This document shows, in pieces, positions 38,303-48,145 of a stretch of DNA of 64,000 nucleotides (positions are counted from its first letter, which is position 1; every line of letters starts with the position of its first letter). The DNA lies in NCBI RefSeq assembly GCF_003063245.1, contig NZ_MUXE01000006.1, forward strand, positions 1 to 64,000, given 5' to 3'. The DNA comes from Arcobacter caeni. Its GTDB lineage: Bacteria; Campylobacterota; Campylobacteria; Campylobacterales; Arcobacteraceae. A program made the translations under genes and the position numbers. The notes beneath the pieces are model-generated. The model did not search any database, was not told the DNA's origin, and saw nothing but the letters and a program-made list of their open reading frames with translations.

Positions 38303-39652
38303 ATGTGCGCAATAGTTGGAATTTATGGTAATGATAATGCTGCAAGACTAGCCTCAGTCGCTTTGTTTGCAATGCAACACAGAGGACAAGAAGCTACTGG
38401 TATCTCATCATCTTGTAATGGAAAAATCTATACAAAAAAAGATAGAGGTTTAGTTTCAGAAGTATTTACAGATGAGGCATTAAAGTATTTAAAAGGTAAT
38501 ATGGCAATAGGTCATAATAGATATTCAACAGCTGGTGGAGATTCAATTTTAGATGCTCAACCTGTTTATGCGAAATATAAACTTGGAGAAATTTCAATTG
38601 TTCACAATGGTAATCTTATTAATAAAGATGAAGTAAGACAAGATTTAATTGACAAAGGTGCTATTTTCCAGACAGGAATGGATACTGAAAATTTAATTCA
38701 TCTAATTGCAAAAAATACAAAAGATAGATTAAGAGATAGAATTAAAGAAGCATTAACAAGAACTATTGGTGCATATTGTTTTATTGTTCAAAGTAGAGCT
38801 AAACAATTTGTTATAAGAGATAGATATGGGATTAGACCTTTGTCTTTAGGTAAATTAAGAAGTGGTGGTTATATAGTTGCTAGTGAAACTTGTGCTTTTG
38901 ATTTAGTGGATGCTGAGTTTATTAGAGATGTAAATCCAGGTGAAATGTTAATCTTTAGTGAAGATTATGATGAACCTGAATCAATTAAATTATTTGAACC
39001 TGAATATAGACCATGTGCTTTTGAATATGTATATTTTGCAAGACCTGATTCTGTAATTGATGGGAAAAATGTATATAGAACAAGAGAAGATATGGGTAAA
39101 GCTTTAGCTTTAAATGATAAAAATAATGGTATAAAATATGATATGGTTGTACCAGTTCCAGATTCAGGAGTTCCTGCCGCTTTAGGATATGCAGCCCAAA
39201 GTGGAATACCATTTAAATATGGAATTATTAGAAATCACTATATTGGAAGAACATTTATTGAACCAACTCAAGAAATGAGAGACTTAAAAGTAAAAATGAA
39301 ATTAAGTCCAATGAGATCAATGATAGAGGGTAAATCTTTACTTGTAATTGATGATTCAATTGTAAGAGGAACTACATCAAAAAGAATTGTAAAAATATTA
39401 AAAGATGCAGGAGCTAAAGAAGTACATTTTAGAGTTGCTAGTCCTGAAATCAAATATCCATGTTATTATGGAATAGATACACCTCATAAAGAAGAATTAA
39501 TTTCAAATAATATGAGTAAAGAGGAAGTTTGTAAATATATTGAAGCTGATAGTTTAGAATATTTATCAGTTGAAGATTTAGTAAATGCAATAGGAAATGA
39601 TAGAAATTATGCCCTTGAAAGTTTTAATGGGGACTATTTCGTAAAAGAGTAG
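38303..39652 (+). CDS. purF: amidophosphoribosyltransferase
   Basis: The first committed step of purine synthesis: PRPP plus glutamine to phosphoribosylamine. Cys2 directly after Met is the glutaminase nucleophile (MCAIVGIYG), so no propeptide needs removal beyond Met. The PRPP-binding motif is LLVIDDSIVRGTTSKRI. 449 residues. Cysteines near the C-terminal third (KYPCYYGID and EVCKYIEADSLEYLS), with C241 region RPCAFEYVYFARPDS, are compatible with the iron-sulfur form. Confidence 0.95.
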   Translation: MCAIVGIYGNDNAARLASVALFAMQHRGQEATGISSSCNGKIYTKKDRGLVSEVFTDEALKYLKGNMAIGHNRYSTAGGDSILDAQPVYAKYKLGEISIVHNGNLINKDEVRQDLIDKGAIFQTGMDTENLIHLIAKNTKDRLRDRIKEALTRTIGAYCFIVQSRAKQFVIRDRYGIRPLSLGKLRSGGYIVASETCAFDLVDAEFIRDVNPGEMLIFSEDYDEPESIKLFEPEYRPCAFEYVYFARPDSVIDGKNVYRTREDMGKALALNDKNNGIKYDMVVPVPDSGVPAALGYAAQSGIPFKYGIIRNHYIGRTFIEPTQEMRDLKVKMKLSPMRSMIEGKSLLVIDDSIVRGTTSKRIVKILKDAGAKEVHFRVASPEIKYPCYYGIDTPHKEELISNNMSKEEVCKYIEADSLEYLSVEDLVNAIGNDRNYALESFNGDYFVKE

Positions 39653-39653
39653 A

Positions 39654-40616
39654 ATGAATGAATTAAAAAATGTATTAACTATCGGAAGATATTTAAAAAA
39701 TAAGTTTGGTGAAAAAGTTTATAAAGTTCCTATTTCAATATCTGGGTTTACTTGCCCAAATATTGATGGTACGGTTGCTCGTGGAGGATGTTCATTTTGT
39801 GAAAATGACTCCTTTTCTCCAAATTTACAAGAAAAAAAATCTAAGTTTAAATTAAATCCAAGAATCAATGAAAATCCTTATTTAGATAACCAATTAAAAC
39901 AATTAGAAATGCAATTTAATGCAACAAAACAAAGATTACAAAATAAATTTGGAACTAAAAAGTTTATAGTATATTTTCAATCTTTTACAAATACTTATGC
40001 ACCATTTGATACATTAAAAGCTTTATATGAAAAAGCTCTTAGTTTTGAGAATGTAATTGGGCTTAGTATTGGTACAAGAACAGATTGTGTAACTGATGAA
40101 ATATTAGATTATTTAGTAGATTTATCAAAAGATAAAGAGATATGGATTGAGTTTGGAATTCAATCTTTTTATGATGAAACATTAGTAAATATAAATCGTG
40201 GTGATACAGTTTCAAATATGAAATATTGGATACAAAGAAGTAAAGAAAAAGGCTTAAATGTTTGTGGGCATCTAATCTATGGTTTACCAAATGAAACCCA
40301 AGAAATGATGCTTGAAACATTTAGACAAACGGTTGAGCTTAAAGTTGATTCTATAAAGTTTCATCCTTTATATGTTGTAAAAAATACTCTTTTAACAAAT
40401 GAGTTTAAAAAAGGTAGATTTACACCAATTAGCGAAGAATTGTATATTGATACGGTTGTAAAATCAATAAAAAACTTACCTGAAAATATCTCTATTCAAA
40501 GAATAACAGCAGGAATTGATGATAGTTCATTATTATCTCCTGATTGGTGTAGAGATAAACATAAACAAATGAAAAATATTAGATTGGCTTTGGAAAAAGA
40601 GGGATTTAATTATTAG
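39654..40616 (+). CDS. TIGR01212-family radical SAM protein (YhcC-like)
   Basis: A 320-residue radical SAM enzyme with a long-spaced cluster motif: Cys in GFTCPNIDGTVARGG followed by CSFC. The family is conserved and of unsettled function. The ATG overlaps nothing but follows the purF stop by one base, so it is in the trxB-dapB-purF transcript. A 15-bp perfect hairpin after it ends the unit. Confidence 0.85.
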   Translation: MNELKNVLTIGRYLKNKFGEKVYKVPISISGFTCPNIDGTVARGGCSFCENDSFSPNLQEKKSKFKLNPRINENPYLDNQLKQLEMQFNATKQRLQNKFGTKKFIVYFQSFTNTYAPFDTLKALYEKALSFENVIGLSIGTRTDCVTDEILDYLVDLSKDKEIWIEFGIQSFYDETLVNINRGDTVSNMKYWIQRSKEKGLNVCGHLIYGLPNETQEMMLETFRQTVELKVDSIKFHPLYVVKNTLLTNEFKKGRFTPISEELYIDTVVKSIKNLPENISIQRITAGIDDSSLLSPDWCRDKHKQMKNIRLALEKEGFNY

Positions 40617-40649
40617 AAATAATACTAGGAAAAATCCTAGTATTATTTC
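40616..40649. terminator. perfect 15-bp hairpin between convergent genes
   Basis: GAAATAATACTAGGA (40616-40630) and its exact complement (40635-40649) around AAAA. It ends both the purF-containing operon and the LysR-type regulator gene. Confidence 0.85.
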
Positions 40650-41539
40650 ATTTTAAGTAGATAATCAACTACATTCTCAATAAATGCATCATGTTTTCTA
40701 TCTTTTCTATATGCAATATATAGTTTTCTTATCATTCTTTGATTGTTAATTCTTGATTCAAATAAAGCACCTGATTTTAAAAGTGATTCAATCGCATTTC
40801 TTGAAACAATAGAAACAGTTGGAGTTAAATTTTTATCTGAGTGTAAAACAGTTTGAACAATTGTTGTAGCTGAGGTAACTTCGCTTGTAACATTAAATGT
40901 GTCACAATCAGGAAAATTTGCTTTTTCAAGATTTTCTTTAAATATTAATCTAGTATGAGATTCTGGATTTCTGCATACCCATTTATATGATAATAAATCT
41001 TCAGCTTTTGCCTTTGCTGGTAATTTTTGATTAGAAAAAATTACAATTTCATCTTCCATCCATTCTCTATAAACAATATCATCATTTGAAACATAATTTT
41101 CAACTAATGCAATATCAATTTTTTTATCTAATAAATCTTTAATTGCTTCATGTGAAACTGATACATTAATTGAAACATCATTGTGAATATTTTCTTTTAG
41201 ATTATTTAAAAATCTAGGTAAAATATAATTTCCTATTATAAAAGATGCTCCAAAAACAAAAGTAACATTTTTATTCATTATTTTTAATAACTCTTTTTCA
41301 CCATTTGCCACACATTTTTCTATTTTTAAAGCAATAGCATGGAGCATTTGACCTTCTTTGGTAAGTCTAATACCATTTTTTTTTCGATCAACTACTTGTA
41401 CATCTAAATAATCTTCAATAAATTTCATCTGTTGTGTAACAGCTGGTTGCGAAATACCAAGTTTTGCTGAAGCTTTTGAAAAAGATTTTTCTCTAACAAC
41501 TGTCAAAAAAGTTTCTAATTTTGCAAAATCAGTAAGCAT
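40643..41539 (-). CDS. LysR-family transcriptional regulator
   Basis: A LysR-type regulator of 298 residues: N-terminal winged helix-turn-helix (FLTVVREKSFSKASAKLGISQPAVTQQMKFIE) and a C-terminal periplasmic-binding-like effector domain (about 90-295). The ribosome site GGAGG sits inside the first ATG option (41551), so ATG 41539, five bases after it, is the likely start. It is divergent from uvrD with a 116-base gap. The effector and targets are unknown. Confidence 0.88.
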   Translation of the reverse strand: MLTDFAKLETFLTVVREKSFSKASAKLGISQPAVTQQMKFIEDYLDVQVVDRKKNGIRLTKEGQMLHAIALKIEKCVANGEKELLKIMNKNVTFVFGASFIIGNYILPRFLNNLKENIHNDVSINVSVSHEAIKDLLDKKIDIALVENYVSNDDIVYREWMEDEIVIFSNQKLPAKAKAEDLLSYKWVCRNPESHTRLIFKENLEKANFPDCDTFNVTSEVTSATTIVQTVLHSDKNLTPTVSIVSRNAIESLLKSGALFESRINNQRMIRKLYIAYRKDRKHDAFIENVVDYLLKMK

Positions 41540-41655
41540 CATAACCTCCATAAAATAAATTATAATTATAATAACATTTATTTATATATAAATTAATTAA
41601 GAGGAATAATGAATTTATCTTATCTATGATATAATAATCTATTATTGGAGAAAAA

Positions 41656-43710
41656 ATGTCTGAAAATTTATTATCATCGTTGAACGAATCACAACAAACT
41701 GCTGCGCAACATATAGATGGACCGATGCTTATACTTGCAGGTGCAGGTTCTGGTAAGACAAAAACCATAACTACACGACTTGCATTTTTAATATCAATTG
41801 GTATAGATCCAAGGTCAATTTTAACTCTTACTTTTACAAATAAAGCAGCAAGTGAAATGAGAGAAAGAGCTTTTAGAATGATTGATCCATCAATGATAAA
41901 TACTCCTCCTTTATTATGCACATTTCATAAATTTGGACTCTTGTTTTTAAAATTTCATATGAGTGAATTAAATAGAAAAAACAATTTCATAATAATAGAT
42001 ACAGATGATAAAAAAAGAATAATTAAGTCAATTGATAAAGAAATAACGACATCTTTATTGGTTGCTGAAATTTCAAGATATAAAAATTCACTATTAACTC
42101 CAAGTGAAGCAAAAAGTACAGCTCAATTAAAACTTTATCAACAAATTGCAGAAATTTATGAAAAATATGAAGCATATTTGGAAAAAAATAATCTTGTAGA
42201 TTTTGATGATTTATTACTCCTTCCATATAGAATATTAAGTAAAAATGAAAAATTAGCAAATGAAATTAGTCAAAAATATCAATATATTATGGTTGATGAG
42301 TACCAAGATACAAATGAATTACAATATAGACTTTTAAGACTTTTATGCTCAAGTCATAGTAATCTTTGTGTTGTTGGAGATGATGATCAATCTATTTATG
42401 GATGGCGTGGAGCAACTATTAAAAATATTTTGAATTTTTCAGAACATTTTGAAAATACTTTAGTTGTTAAACTAGAAGAAAATTATAGATCAACAGACAC
42501 AATATTAAATCATGCAAATCAGTTAATTGAACACAATCGAGATAGACTTGGTAAAAAATTAATAGGTACAAGACAAAAAGGCGATTCAATTAGAATTTAT
42601 GAATCACAAGATGAAAATGAAGAAACAAGAAAAATAATTGAAGATATAAAACAACTAATTGATAATGGAACAAGCCCTAAAAATATTGCGATTTTATTTA
42701 GAGTAAATGCCTTATCAAGATCACTTGAAGAGGGATTTAATAAAGCTGGATTAAACTATAAATTAGTTGGTGGAATGAAATTCTACGAAAGAACTGAAAT
42801 TAAAGATTTAATTGCATATTTTAGAATTCTTACAAATGCAAATGATAATTTTTCGATTAAAAGAATAATAAATAAACCAAAAAGAGGAATTGGAAAAACA
42901 ACTATTGATAAACTTGAGGCAAAATCAATAGAAAGTGGAAAATCAATTTTTGATTTAATTCAACATTTAGATTCTGATGAGATAACTTCAATAGTTGGAA
43001 AAAAGAATGCAAGAACACTAAAAGTATTTGAGGCTTCTATTTTAGACTTAAAAGAGTTGTTAGAAGAATCTAAAATGAAGTTTTTTGACAGTTTTGAAGA
43101 AACTTTTGATTATAGAGCTTCATATGATAATCTTCCAGATGGATTTGAAAGACAAGCAAATATTGATGAGTTTTACGGATATATTAGAGATTATTTTATT
43201 CAAAATCCTCACTTAGATTTAAAAGATTTTTTAAATGAAATTGCCCTTGAGAGTGAAAAAGATGAATATAATGGAGAAGCTGTTTCTATGATGAGTATTC
43301 ATGCTTCAAAAGGTTTAGAATTTAAAAAACTTTTTATTATTGGTTTTGAAGAGGGATTTTTCCCAATTGTTGGTGATGGAAGTGATTTAGAAGAAGAAAG
43401 AAGATTAGGTTATGTGGCAATTACAAGAGCTATGGATAATTTAACTTTATCATTTGTTCATTCGAGATTTTATAAAGGTAAAAGAGCAACGCTTGTTAAA
43501 AGTAGATTTTTAAGTGAAAGCGGACTTATAAAAGGAAGTTTAACAATTGAAAAACAATCAGGCTTTAAAAAAGGTGATTTAGTACAACATAAAATATTTG
43601 GAATGGGAAGAGTTATCAAAGCTACAAATGCTGGGAAAGATTATAAATTAACAATAAATTTTGGCGGAACACATAGAGATATTTTGTCATCATTTGTTCA
43701 AAAAGCATAA
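41656..43710 (+). CDS. uvrD: UvrD/PcrA/Rep-type DNA helicase
   Basis: A 684-residue superfamily 1A 3'-5' helicase. Motifs: Q-motif NESQQTAAQHIDGPMLI, Walker A GAGSGKT, Ia TFTNKAA, II VDEYQDTN, III GDDDQSIYGWRGA, IV NYRST, V MSIHASKGLEFK, VI RRLGYVAITRA. The C-terminal tail with GDLVQHKIFGMGRVI is the UvrD/PcrA interaction domain. It could be called uvrD, pcrA or rep; the sequence alone does not separate them. Confidence 0.93.
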   Translation: MSENLLSSLNESQQTAAQHIDGPMLILAGAGSGKTKTITTRLAFLISIGIDPRSILTLTFTNKAASEMRERAFRMIDPSMINTPPLLCTFHKFGLLFLKFHMSELNRKNNFIIIDTDDKKRIIKSIDKEITTSLLVAEISRYKNSLLTPSEAKSTAQLKLYQQIAEIYEKYEAYLEKNNLVDFDDLLLLPYRILSKNEKLANEISQKYQYIMVDEYQDTNELQYRLLRLLCSSHSNLCVVGDDDQSIYGWRGATIKNILNFSEHFENTLVVKLEENYRSTDTILNHANQLIEHNRDRLGKKLIGTRQKGDSIRIYESQDENEETRKIIEDIKQLIDNGTSPKNIAILFRVNALSRSLEEGFNKAGLNYKLVGGMKFYERTEIKDLIAYFRILTNANDNFSIKRIINKPKRGIGKTTIDKLEAKSIESGKSIFDLIQHLDSDEITSIVGKKNARTLKVFEASILDLKELLEESKMKFFDSFEETFDYRASYDNLPDGFERQANIDEFYGYIRDYFIQNPHLDLKDFLNEIALESEKDEYNGEAVSMMSIHASKGLEFKKLFIIGFEEGFFPIVGDGSDLEEERRLGYVAITRAMDNLTLSFVHSRFYKGKRATLVKSRFLSESGLIKGSLTIEKQSGFKKGDLVQHKIFGMGRVIKATNAGKDYKLTINFGGTHRDILSSFVQKA

Positions 43711-43721
43711 TTGGAATTAAC

Positions 43722-44573
43722 TTGCAAAAAAGATTTTATGATAAAGAATTAATGAATAAATTAATAGTAGTAAATAAACCTTTGTTTATGAGTTCTAATT
43801 TTTATTTAACAAGAATTAAAAAAAAATATAAAAATAAAAAAGCTGGTTTCAGTGGAACTCTTGACCCATTTGCCAAAGGATGTTTGATAGTTGCTTTTGG
43901 ACAATATTCTAAACTTTTTAAATATTTAAGTAAAACTCCAAAAACATATAAAGCAGTTATTTGGTTGGGAACTCAATCTGAATCTTTTGATATTGAAAAT
44001 ATAATAAGTATAGATTTAGTTAAAAAAATAAATATAGAAAATATCAAATCTGAGTTAAATTCTTTGATTGGTGAAATAGAATATGTTCCACCAAAGTTTT
44101 CAGCAAAAAAAATAGATGGTAAAAGAGCTTATGATTTAGCAAGACAAGGTTGCGAAGTAGAACTTAATAAATGTAAAATGAATATTTATGATGCAAAATT
44201 TATTTCATATAATCACCCTTTTATTACTTTTGAAACAACAGTTAGTGAGGGTTCATATATTCGTTCTTTTGCTCAAATTTTATTGCAAAAATTAGGAACA
44301 ATTGGAACTTTGTCATATTTAGAAAGAATAAATGAAGGAGCTTTTTTTTATGAAAATGAAAAAGAGTTAAATCCTTTGGATTATATTGATTTACCTATAA
44401 ATAAATATTTTGGAACAATAGAATGGTTAGATACAGGTAAAAAGATTTCAATTGATTATTTAGAAAATATAGAAGATGGAAAATATTTAATTATTACAGA
44501 TAAATTTTTTAGTATTATTGAAATAGAAGAGGGAAATGTTAAATATTTATTAAATAAGGTTTTAAGAGTATGA
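43722..44573 (+). CDS. truB: tRNA pseudouridine(55) synthase TruB
   Basis: TruB makes pseudouridine 55 in the T loop of tRNA. Catalytic Asp in AGFSGTLDPFAKG, followed by YKAVIWLGTQSESFD, PPKFSAKKIDGKRAYDLAR and VSEGSYIRSFAQ. The 283-residue ORF opens at TTG 43722 with GGA upstream; ATG 43752 (before NKLIVVNKPLFMSSN) would match the usual N terminus better and is a serious alternative. It overlaps ispE (ATGA). In Campylobacter csrA lies between these two genes; here it does not. Confidence 0.93.
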   Translation: MQKRFYDKELMNKLIVVNKPLFMSSNFYLTRIKKKYKNKKAGFSGTLDPFAKGCLIVAFGQYSKLFKYLSKTPKTYKAVIWLGTQSESFDIENIISIDLVKKINIENIKSELNSLIGEIEYVPPKFSAKKIDGKRAYDLARQGCEVELNKCKMNIYDAKFISYNHPFITFETTVSEGSYIRSFAQILLQKLGTIGTLSYLERINEGAFFYENEKELNPLDYIDLPINKYFGTIEWLDTGKKISIDYLENIEDGKYLIITDKFFSIIEIEEGNVKYLLNKVLRV

Positions 44574-45343
44574 ATGAAATGAATAAAAAATCATATGCAA
44601 AAGTAAATGTTTTTCTAAAAATTTCAGATAAAAGAGATTCATATCATGAACTTGTATCTAGGTTTGTTAGGGTACATAGTTTATACGATACTATCTCTTT
44701 TGTTAAATCTAGCAGGAAAGCATTTGATATTATAGGTGATTTTTCTTGTAATATGGAATCAAATACTGTATATAAAGCATACAATTTATTAAAAGAATTT
44801 GCAGGTGTTGAAGAATTTTTTAAAAGCCATAGTGTAGAAATCGAAAAAAATATTCCAGAATTTGCAGGGCTTGGTGGTGGAAGCTCAAATGCAGCAACAT
44901 TTTTAATTATGACAAATAAATATTGTAATTTGAATTTATCAAAAGATGAGTTATGTAAAATTGCAGTAAAAATTGGTGCGGATGTTCCTTTTTTTGTTTA
45001 TGAATATGATAGTGCAAATGTTACAGGTATTGGTGAAATAGTAGAAAGATTTGATGAAGAGATATTAAATATTGATACAATAACTCCAAATATAAAATGT
45101 AATACGGGTGAAATTTTTAAAGTCTTTAGAGAAAATTTTTATAAACAAATTTCAAAAAATGAAGCTGAAAAATTGTTAAAAATGAAATCAGTAGAAATTT
45201 TGTATAATCTAAATATAAAAGAAGCAAATGATTTATATGAACCTGCTATTAGCGTATATCCAGAATTAAAAGAATATACAAAAAAAGATTGGTTTTTTAG
45301 TGGAAGTGGAAGTTCATTTTTTAAGGTAAACAATGTCAAATAA
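44570..45343 (+). CDS. ispE: 4-diphosphocytidyl-2-C-methyl-D-erythritol kinase
   Basis: IspE phosphorylates CDP-methylerythritol in the MEP pathway. GHMP kinase of 257 residues: [12 protein letters not shown] at the start, ATP loop [17 protein letters not shown] and [10 protein letters not shown]-like [12 protein letters not shown]. It is coupled to truB at the front and overlaps smpB by 11 bases at the back. Confidence 0.93.
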   Translation: MNEMNKKSYAKVNVFLKISDKRDSYHELVSRFVRVHSLYDTISFVKSSRKAFDIIGDFSCNMESNTVYKAYNLLKEFAGVEEFFKSHSVEIEKNIPEFAGLGGGSSNAATFLIMTNKYCNLNLSKDELCKIAVKIGADVPFFVYEYDSANVTGIGEIVERFDEEILNIDTITPNIKCNTGEIFKVFRENFYKQISKNEAEKLLKMKSVEILYNLNIKEANDLYEPAISVYPELKEYTKKDWFFSGSGSSFFKVNNVK

Positions 45344-45809
45344 AAAAGATACAAAAAAAAACTTAGTTTTTAAAAATAGAAAAGCATTTCATGATTTTAC
45401 TATTATGGAAACATTGGAAGCTGGAATTATGCTTGAGGGAAGTGAAGTAAAAGCAATAAGAGAAGGAAGAATTAATTTAAAAGATTCATTTGTTCGAATT
45501 ATAAAAGGTGAAGTATTTATTTTAAATATGCATATTTCACATTTAAGTACAACTCATACAACTTATAGACCAGATGAAAAAAAAGATAGAAAACTTCTTT
45601 TACATTCAAAACAAATTGCGAAGTTATATTCAAAAGTGACAAAAGATGGAATAACATTAGTTGCAACTAAGTTATATTTTAATGATAAAAATATGATAAA
45701 GGTTGAAGTAGCAACTGCTCAAGGTAAAAAGCTACATGATAAAAGAGAAGATATGAAAGAAAAAACAATGCAAAGAGAGACTCAGCAGATATTAAAAGGT
45801 ATAAAATAA
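45333..45809 (+). CDS. smpB: SsrA-binding protein SmpB
   Basis: SmpB delivers tmRNA to stalled ribosomes. 158 residues: [44 protein letters not shown], and the basic C-terminal tail [13 protein letters not shown] that enters the decoding centre. No ssrA (tmRNA) gene was recognised in this window. It is last in the uvrD-truB-ispE-smpB unit. Confidence 0.95.
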   Translation: MSNKKDTKKNLVFKNRKAFHDFTIMETLEAGIMLEGSEVKAIREGRINLKDSFVRIIKGEVFILNMHISHLSTTHTTYRPDEKKDRKLLLHSKQIAKLYSKVTKDGITLVATKLYFNDKNMIKVEVATAQGKKLHDKREDMKEKTMQRETQQILKGIK

Positions 45810-45830
45810 GATAAATAGTATCTTATTTTA
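45802..45830 (+). terminator. terminator after smpB
   Basis: TAAAATAAGATA (45802-45813) and TATCTTATTTTA (45819-45830) are perfect complements around AATAG. The stem is AT-only, so its strength is modest. Confidence 0.6.
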
Positions 45831-45928
45831 TAAGTTTAAATTATAATAAAAATAATGTTTTATTTGTTAATTATTCGTTAATTCTTTTGTTTAGTTTAAG
45901 TTTTTCTTGGATATGATTATCGCAATGA

Positions 45929-45960
45929 GTGACATTTTTGTGACTTGTATATAAAATTAG
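45929..45960 (+). promoter_or_regulatory. candidate cco operon promoter with GTGAC repeats
   Basis: Two direct GTGAC repeats (45929-45933 and 45940-45944) are 11 bases apart, one helical turn, just before a TATATAAAAT stretch that could be the -10 element. An AGGAGG ribosome site follows at once. The arrangement suggests a regulated promoter for the oxidase operon; the regulator is unknown. Confidence 0.35.
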
Positions 45961-45973
45961 TAGGAGGAGATTG

Positions 45974-47440
45974 ATGCAAAACGGTGCACAAATTGAGTAC
46001 GATTACTCAGTTGCAAAGGCCTTTACATTTGCAACAATTCTGTTTGGTATCATAGGTATGACTATTGGTGTTATACTTGCGTTTCAATTGGCGTTTCCAC
46101 AGTTAAATAATTTAGCTGGAGAGTATGGTACATTTAGTAGATTAAGACCTTTACACACTAATGGTGTTGCTTTTGGTTTTGCTCTAAGTGGTATTTTTGC
46201 TGGATGGTATTATATCGGACAAAGGGTATTAAAAGTTTCATTAAAAGAGTCACCTTTTTTAATGGCTATCGCAAAATTACATTTTGTTCTTTATTTCATT
46301 ACAATTCTTTTAGCTGTTGTTACACTTTTTATGGGTTATACAACTTCAAAAGAATATGCTGAATTAGAGTGGCCATTAGACATTTTAGTTGTTTTATGGT
46401 GGGTTTTATGGGGTGTTTCTATTTTTGGATTAATTGGAATTAGAAGAGAAAGAACTTTATATATTTCTTTATGGTATTTTATTGCTACATTTATCGCAGT
46501 TGCAATGTTATATTTATTTAATAATATGGAAGTTCCTACAGCTATGGTTTCTGGTTATGGTTCATGGCTTCACTCTGTTTCTATGTATGCAGGTACAAAT
46601 GATGCACTAGTACAATGGTGGTATGGACACAATGCTGTTGCATTCGTTTTCACAACTCCAATTATTGCGTTAATTTATTATTTTTTACCAAAAGAATCAG
46701 GACAAAATGTTTATTCTTATAAACTTTCTATCTTAGCATTCTGGGGATTATTATTTGTTTATTTATGGGCTGGTGGACACCACTTATTATATTCAACTGT
46801 TCCTGACTGGATGCAAACTATGGGTTCTGTAATGTCAGTTGTTTTAATTTTACCATCATGGGGATCAGCTATTAATATGCTTTTAACAATGAAGGGTGAG
46901 TGGCAACAATTACAAACAAATACACTAATTAAATTTATGGTATTAGCTTCAACTTTCTATATGTTATCAACTATTGAAGGACCAATTCAAGCTATAAAAT
47001 CTGTAAATGCTATTGCACACTTTACTGACTGGATTCCAGGACATGTACATGATGGTGTTTTAGGATGGGTTGTATTTATGATTATGGCAGCACTTTTCCA
47101 TATGGTTCCAAGAATGTATAAAAGAGAAATTTACTCTAAATCATTAATGGATACACAATTCTGGTTACAAACTACAGGTATCGTTTTATACTTTACTTCT
47201 ATGTGGATTGCTGGAATTACACAAGGTATGATGTGGAGAGCTTATGACGAATATGGTTCATTAGTTTACTCATTTATTGATACAGTTACTGTATTACATC
47301 CATACTATACAATCAGAGCTGTTGGTGGGTTATTATACCTAATTGGATTCTTTATGTTCTCATATAATATTTATAAAACTATTAGATGTGGAAGAGTACT
47401 TGATAAAGAACCAGTAAATGCTACACCAGTAGCTGCGTAA
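45974..47440 (+). CDS. ccoN: cbb3 cytochrome oxidase subunit I
   Basis: The catalytic haem-copper subunit of the high-affinity cbb3 oxidase: 488 residues, about 12 helices. Metal-ligand helices include LRPLHTNGVAFGF (low-spin haem His), VQWWYGHNAVAF (Cu ligand), and WAGGHHLLYSTVPDW (HH Cu ligands), with GHVHDGVLGWV near the haems. The start is set at ATG 45974 because AGGAGG lies six bases upstream; an adjacent TTG at 45971 is less suitable. First gene of ccoNOQP. Confidence 0.96.
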   Translation: MQNGAQIEYDYSVAKAFTFATILFGIIGMTIGVILAFQLAFPQLNNLAGEYGTFSRLRPLHTNGVAFGFALSGIFAGWYYIGQRVLKVSLKESPFLMAIAKLHFVLYFITILLAVVTLFMGYTTSKEYAELEWPLDILVVLWWVLWGVSIFGLIGIRRERTLYISLWYFIATFIAVAMLYLFNNMEVPTAMVSGYGSWLHSVSMYAGTNDALVQWWYGHNAVAFVFTTPIIALIYYFLPKESGQNVYSYKLSILAFWGLLFVYLWAGGHHLLYSTVPDWMQTMGSVMSVVLILPSWGSAINMLLTMKGEWQQLQTNTLIKFMVLASTFYMLSTIEGPIQAIKSVNAIAHFTDWIPGHVHDGVLGWVVFMIMAALFHMVPRMYKREIYSKSLMDTQFWLQTTGIVLYFTSMWIAGITQGMMWRAYDEYGSLVYSFIDTVTVLHPYYTIRAVGGLLYLIGFFMFSYNIYKTIRCGRVLDKEPVNATPVAA

Positions 47441-47453
47441 GAAAGGAGAAATT

Positions 47454-48137
47454 ATGTTTCATTGGTTTGAACAAAGACCGTTTTTCTTTGCGGTACTAGT
47501 ATTTATATTTGTTGCATTTGCAGGTATTATTGAGGTTATTCCAGATTTTGCAAAACAAAGTAGACCAACTGTTGGTACAAAACCATACAGTGTTTTAGAA
47601 TTAGCTGGTAGACAAGTGTATATTAAAGACTCTTGTAATGCTTGTCACTCTCAATTAGTTAGACCATTTAAAGCAGAAACTGATAGATATGGAATGTATT
47701 CTTTATCTGGAGAGTATGCTTATGATAGACCATTTTTATGGGGATCAAAAAGAACAGGTCCAGATTTAATGAGAGTTGGAAATTATAGAACTACTGATTG
47801 GCATGAAAACCATATGTGGGAACCTTCTGCGGTTGTTCCTGGAAGTATTATGCCAGAATACAAACACCAATTTAAAAACAAAGCTGATTTAGATACTGCT
47901 TATGCTGAAGCTTACACTGTTAAAACAGTATTCGCAACACCATATGATCAAGATTTAGATGGTGATGGAAAAGTTGATGTTGTACTTGGTGATTATGAGA
48001 CAGCTATTGCAAAAGCAAAAGAAGATGCAAAAGCAATTGCTGATGGAATGAAAAATGAAGCTATAAAAGCTGCTGTTGCAAATGGACAAATTCCTGAAAT
48101 AGTTGCATTAATTGCATATTTAAATTCTTTAAAATAG
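47454..48137 (+). CDS. ccoO: cbb3 oxidase subunit II (mono-haem c), with Ca-loop-like insert
   Basis: A 227-residue membrane-anchored cytochrome c subunit: N-terminal helix (about 10-28), CNACH haem motif (61-65), Met ligand region SIMPEYKHQF. Near residues 165-175 it has DQDLDGDGKVD, a D-x-D-x-D-G-x-x-D loop of the EF-hand/dockerin calcium-binding type. This is not a usual CcoO feature. A helical stretch follows (YETAIAKAKEDAKAIADGMK) and the usual end VALIAYLNSLK. Confidence 0.95.
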   Translation: MFHWFEQRPFFFAVLVFIFVAFAGIIEVIPDFAKQSRPTVGTKPYSVLELAGRQVYIKDSCNACHSQLVRPFKAETDRYGMYSLSGEYAYDRPFLWGSKRTGPDLMRVGNYRTTDWHENHMWEPSAVVPGSIMPEYKHQFKNKADLDTAYAEAYTVKTVFATPYDQDLDGDGKVDVVLGDYETAIAKAKEDAKAIADGMKNEAIKAAVANGQIPEIVALIAYLNSLK

Positions 48138-48145
48138 AGGTTATT

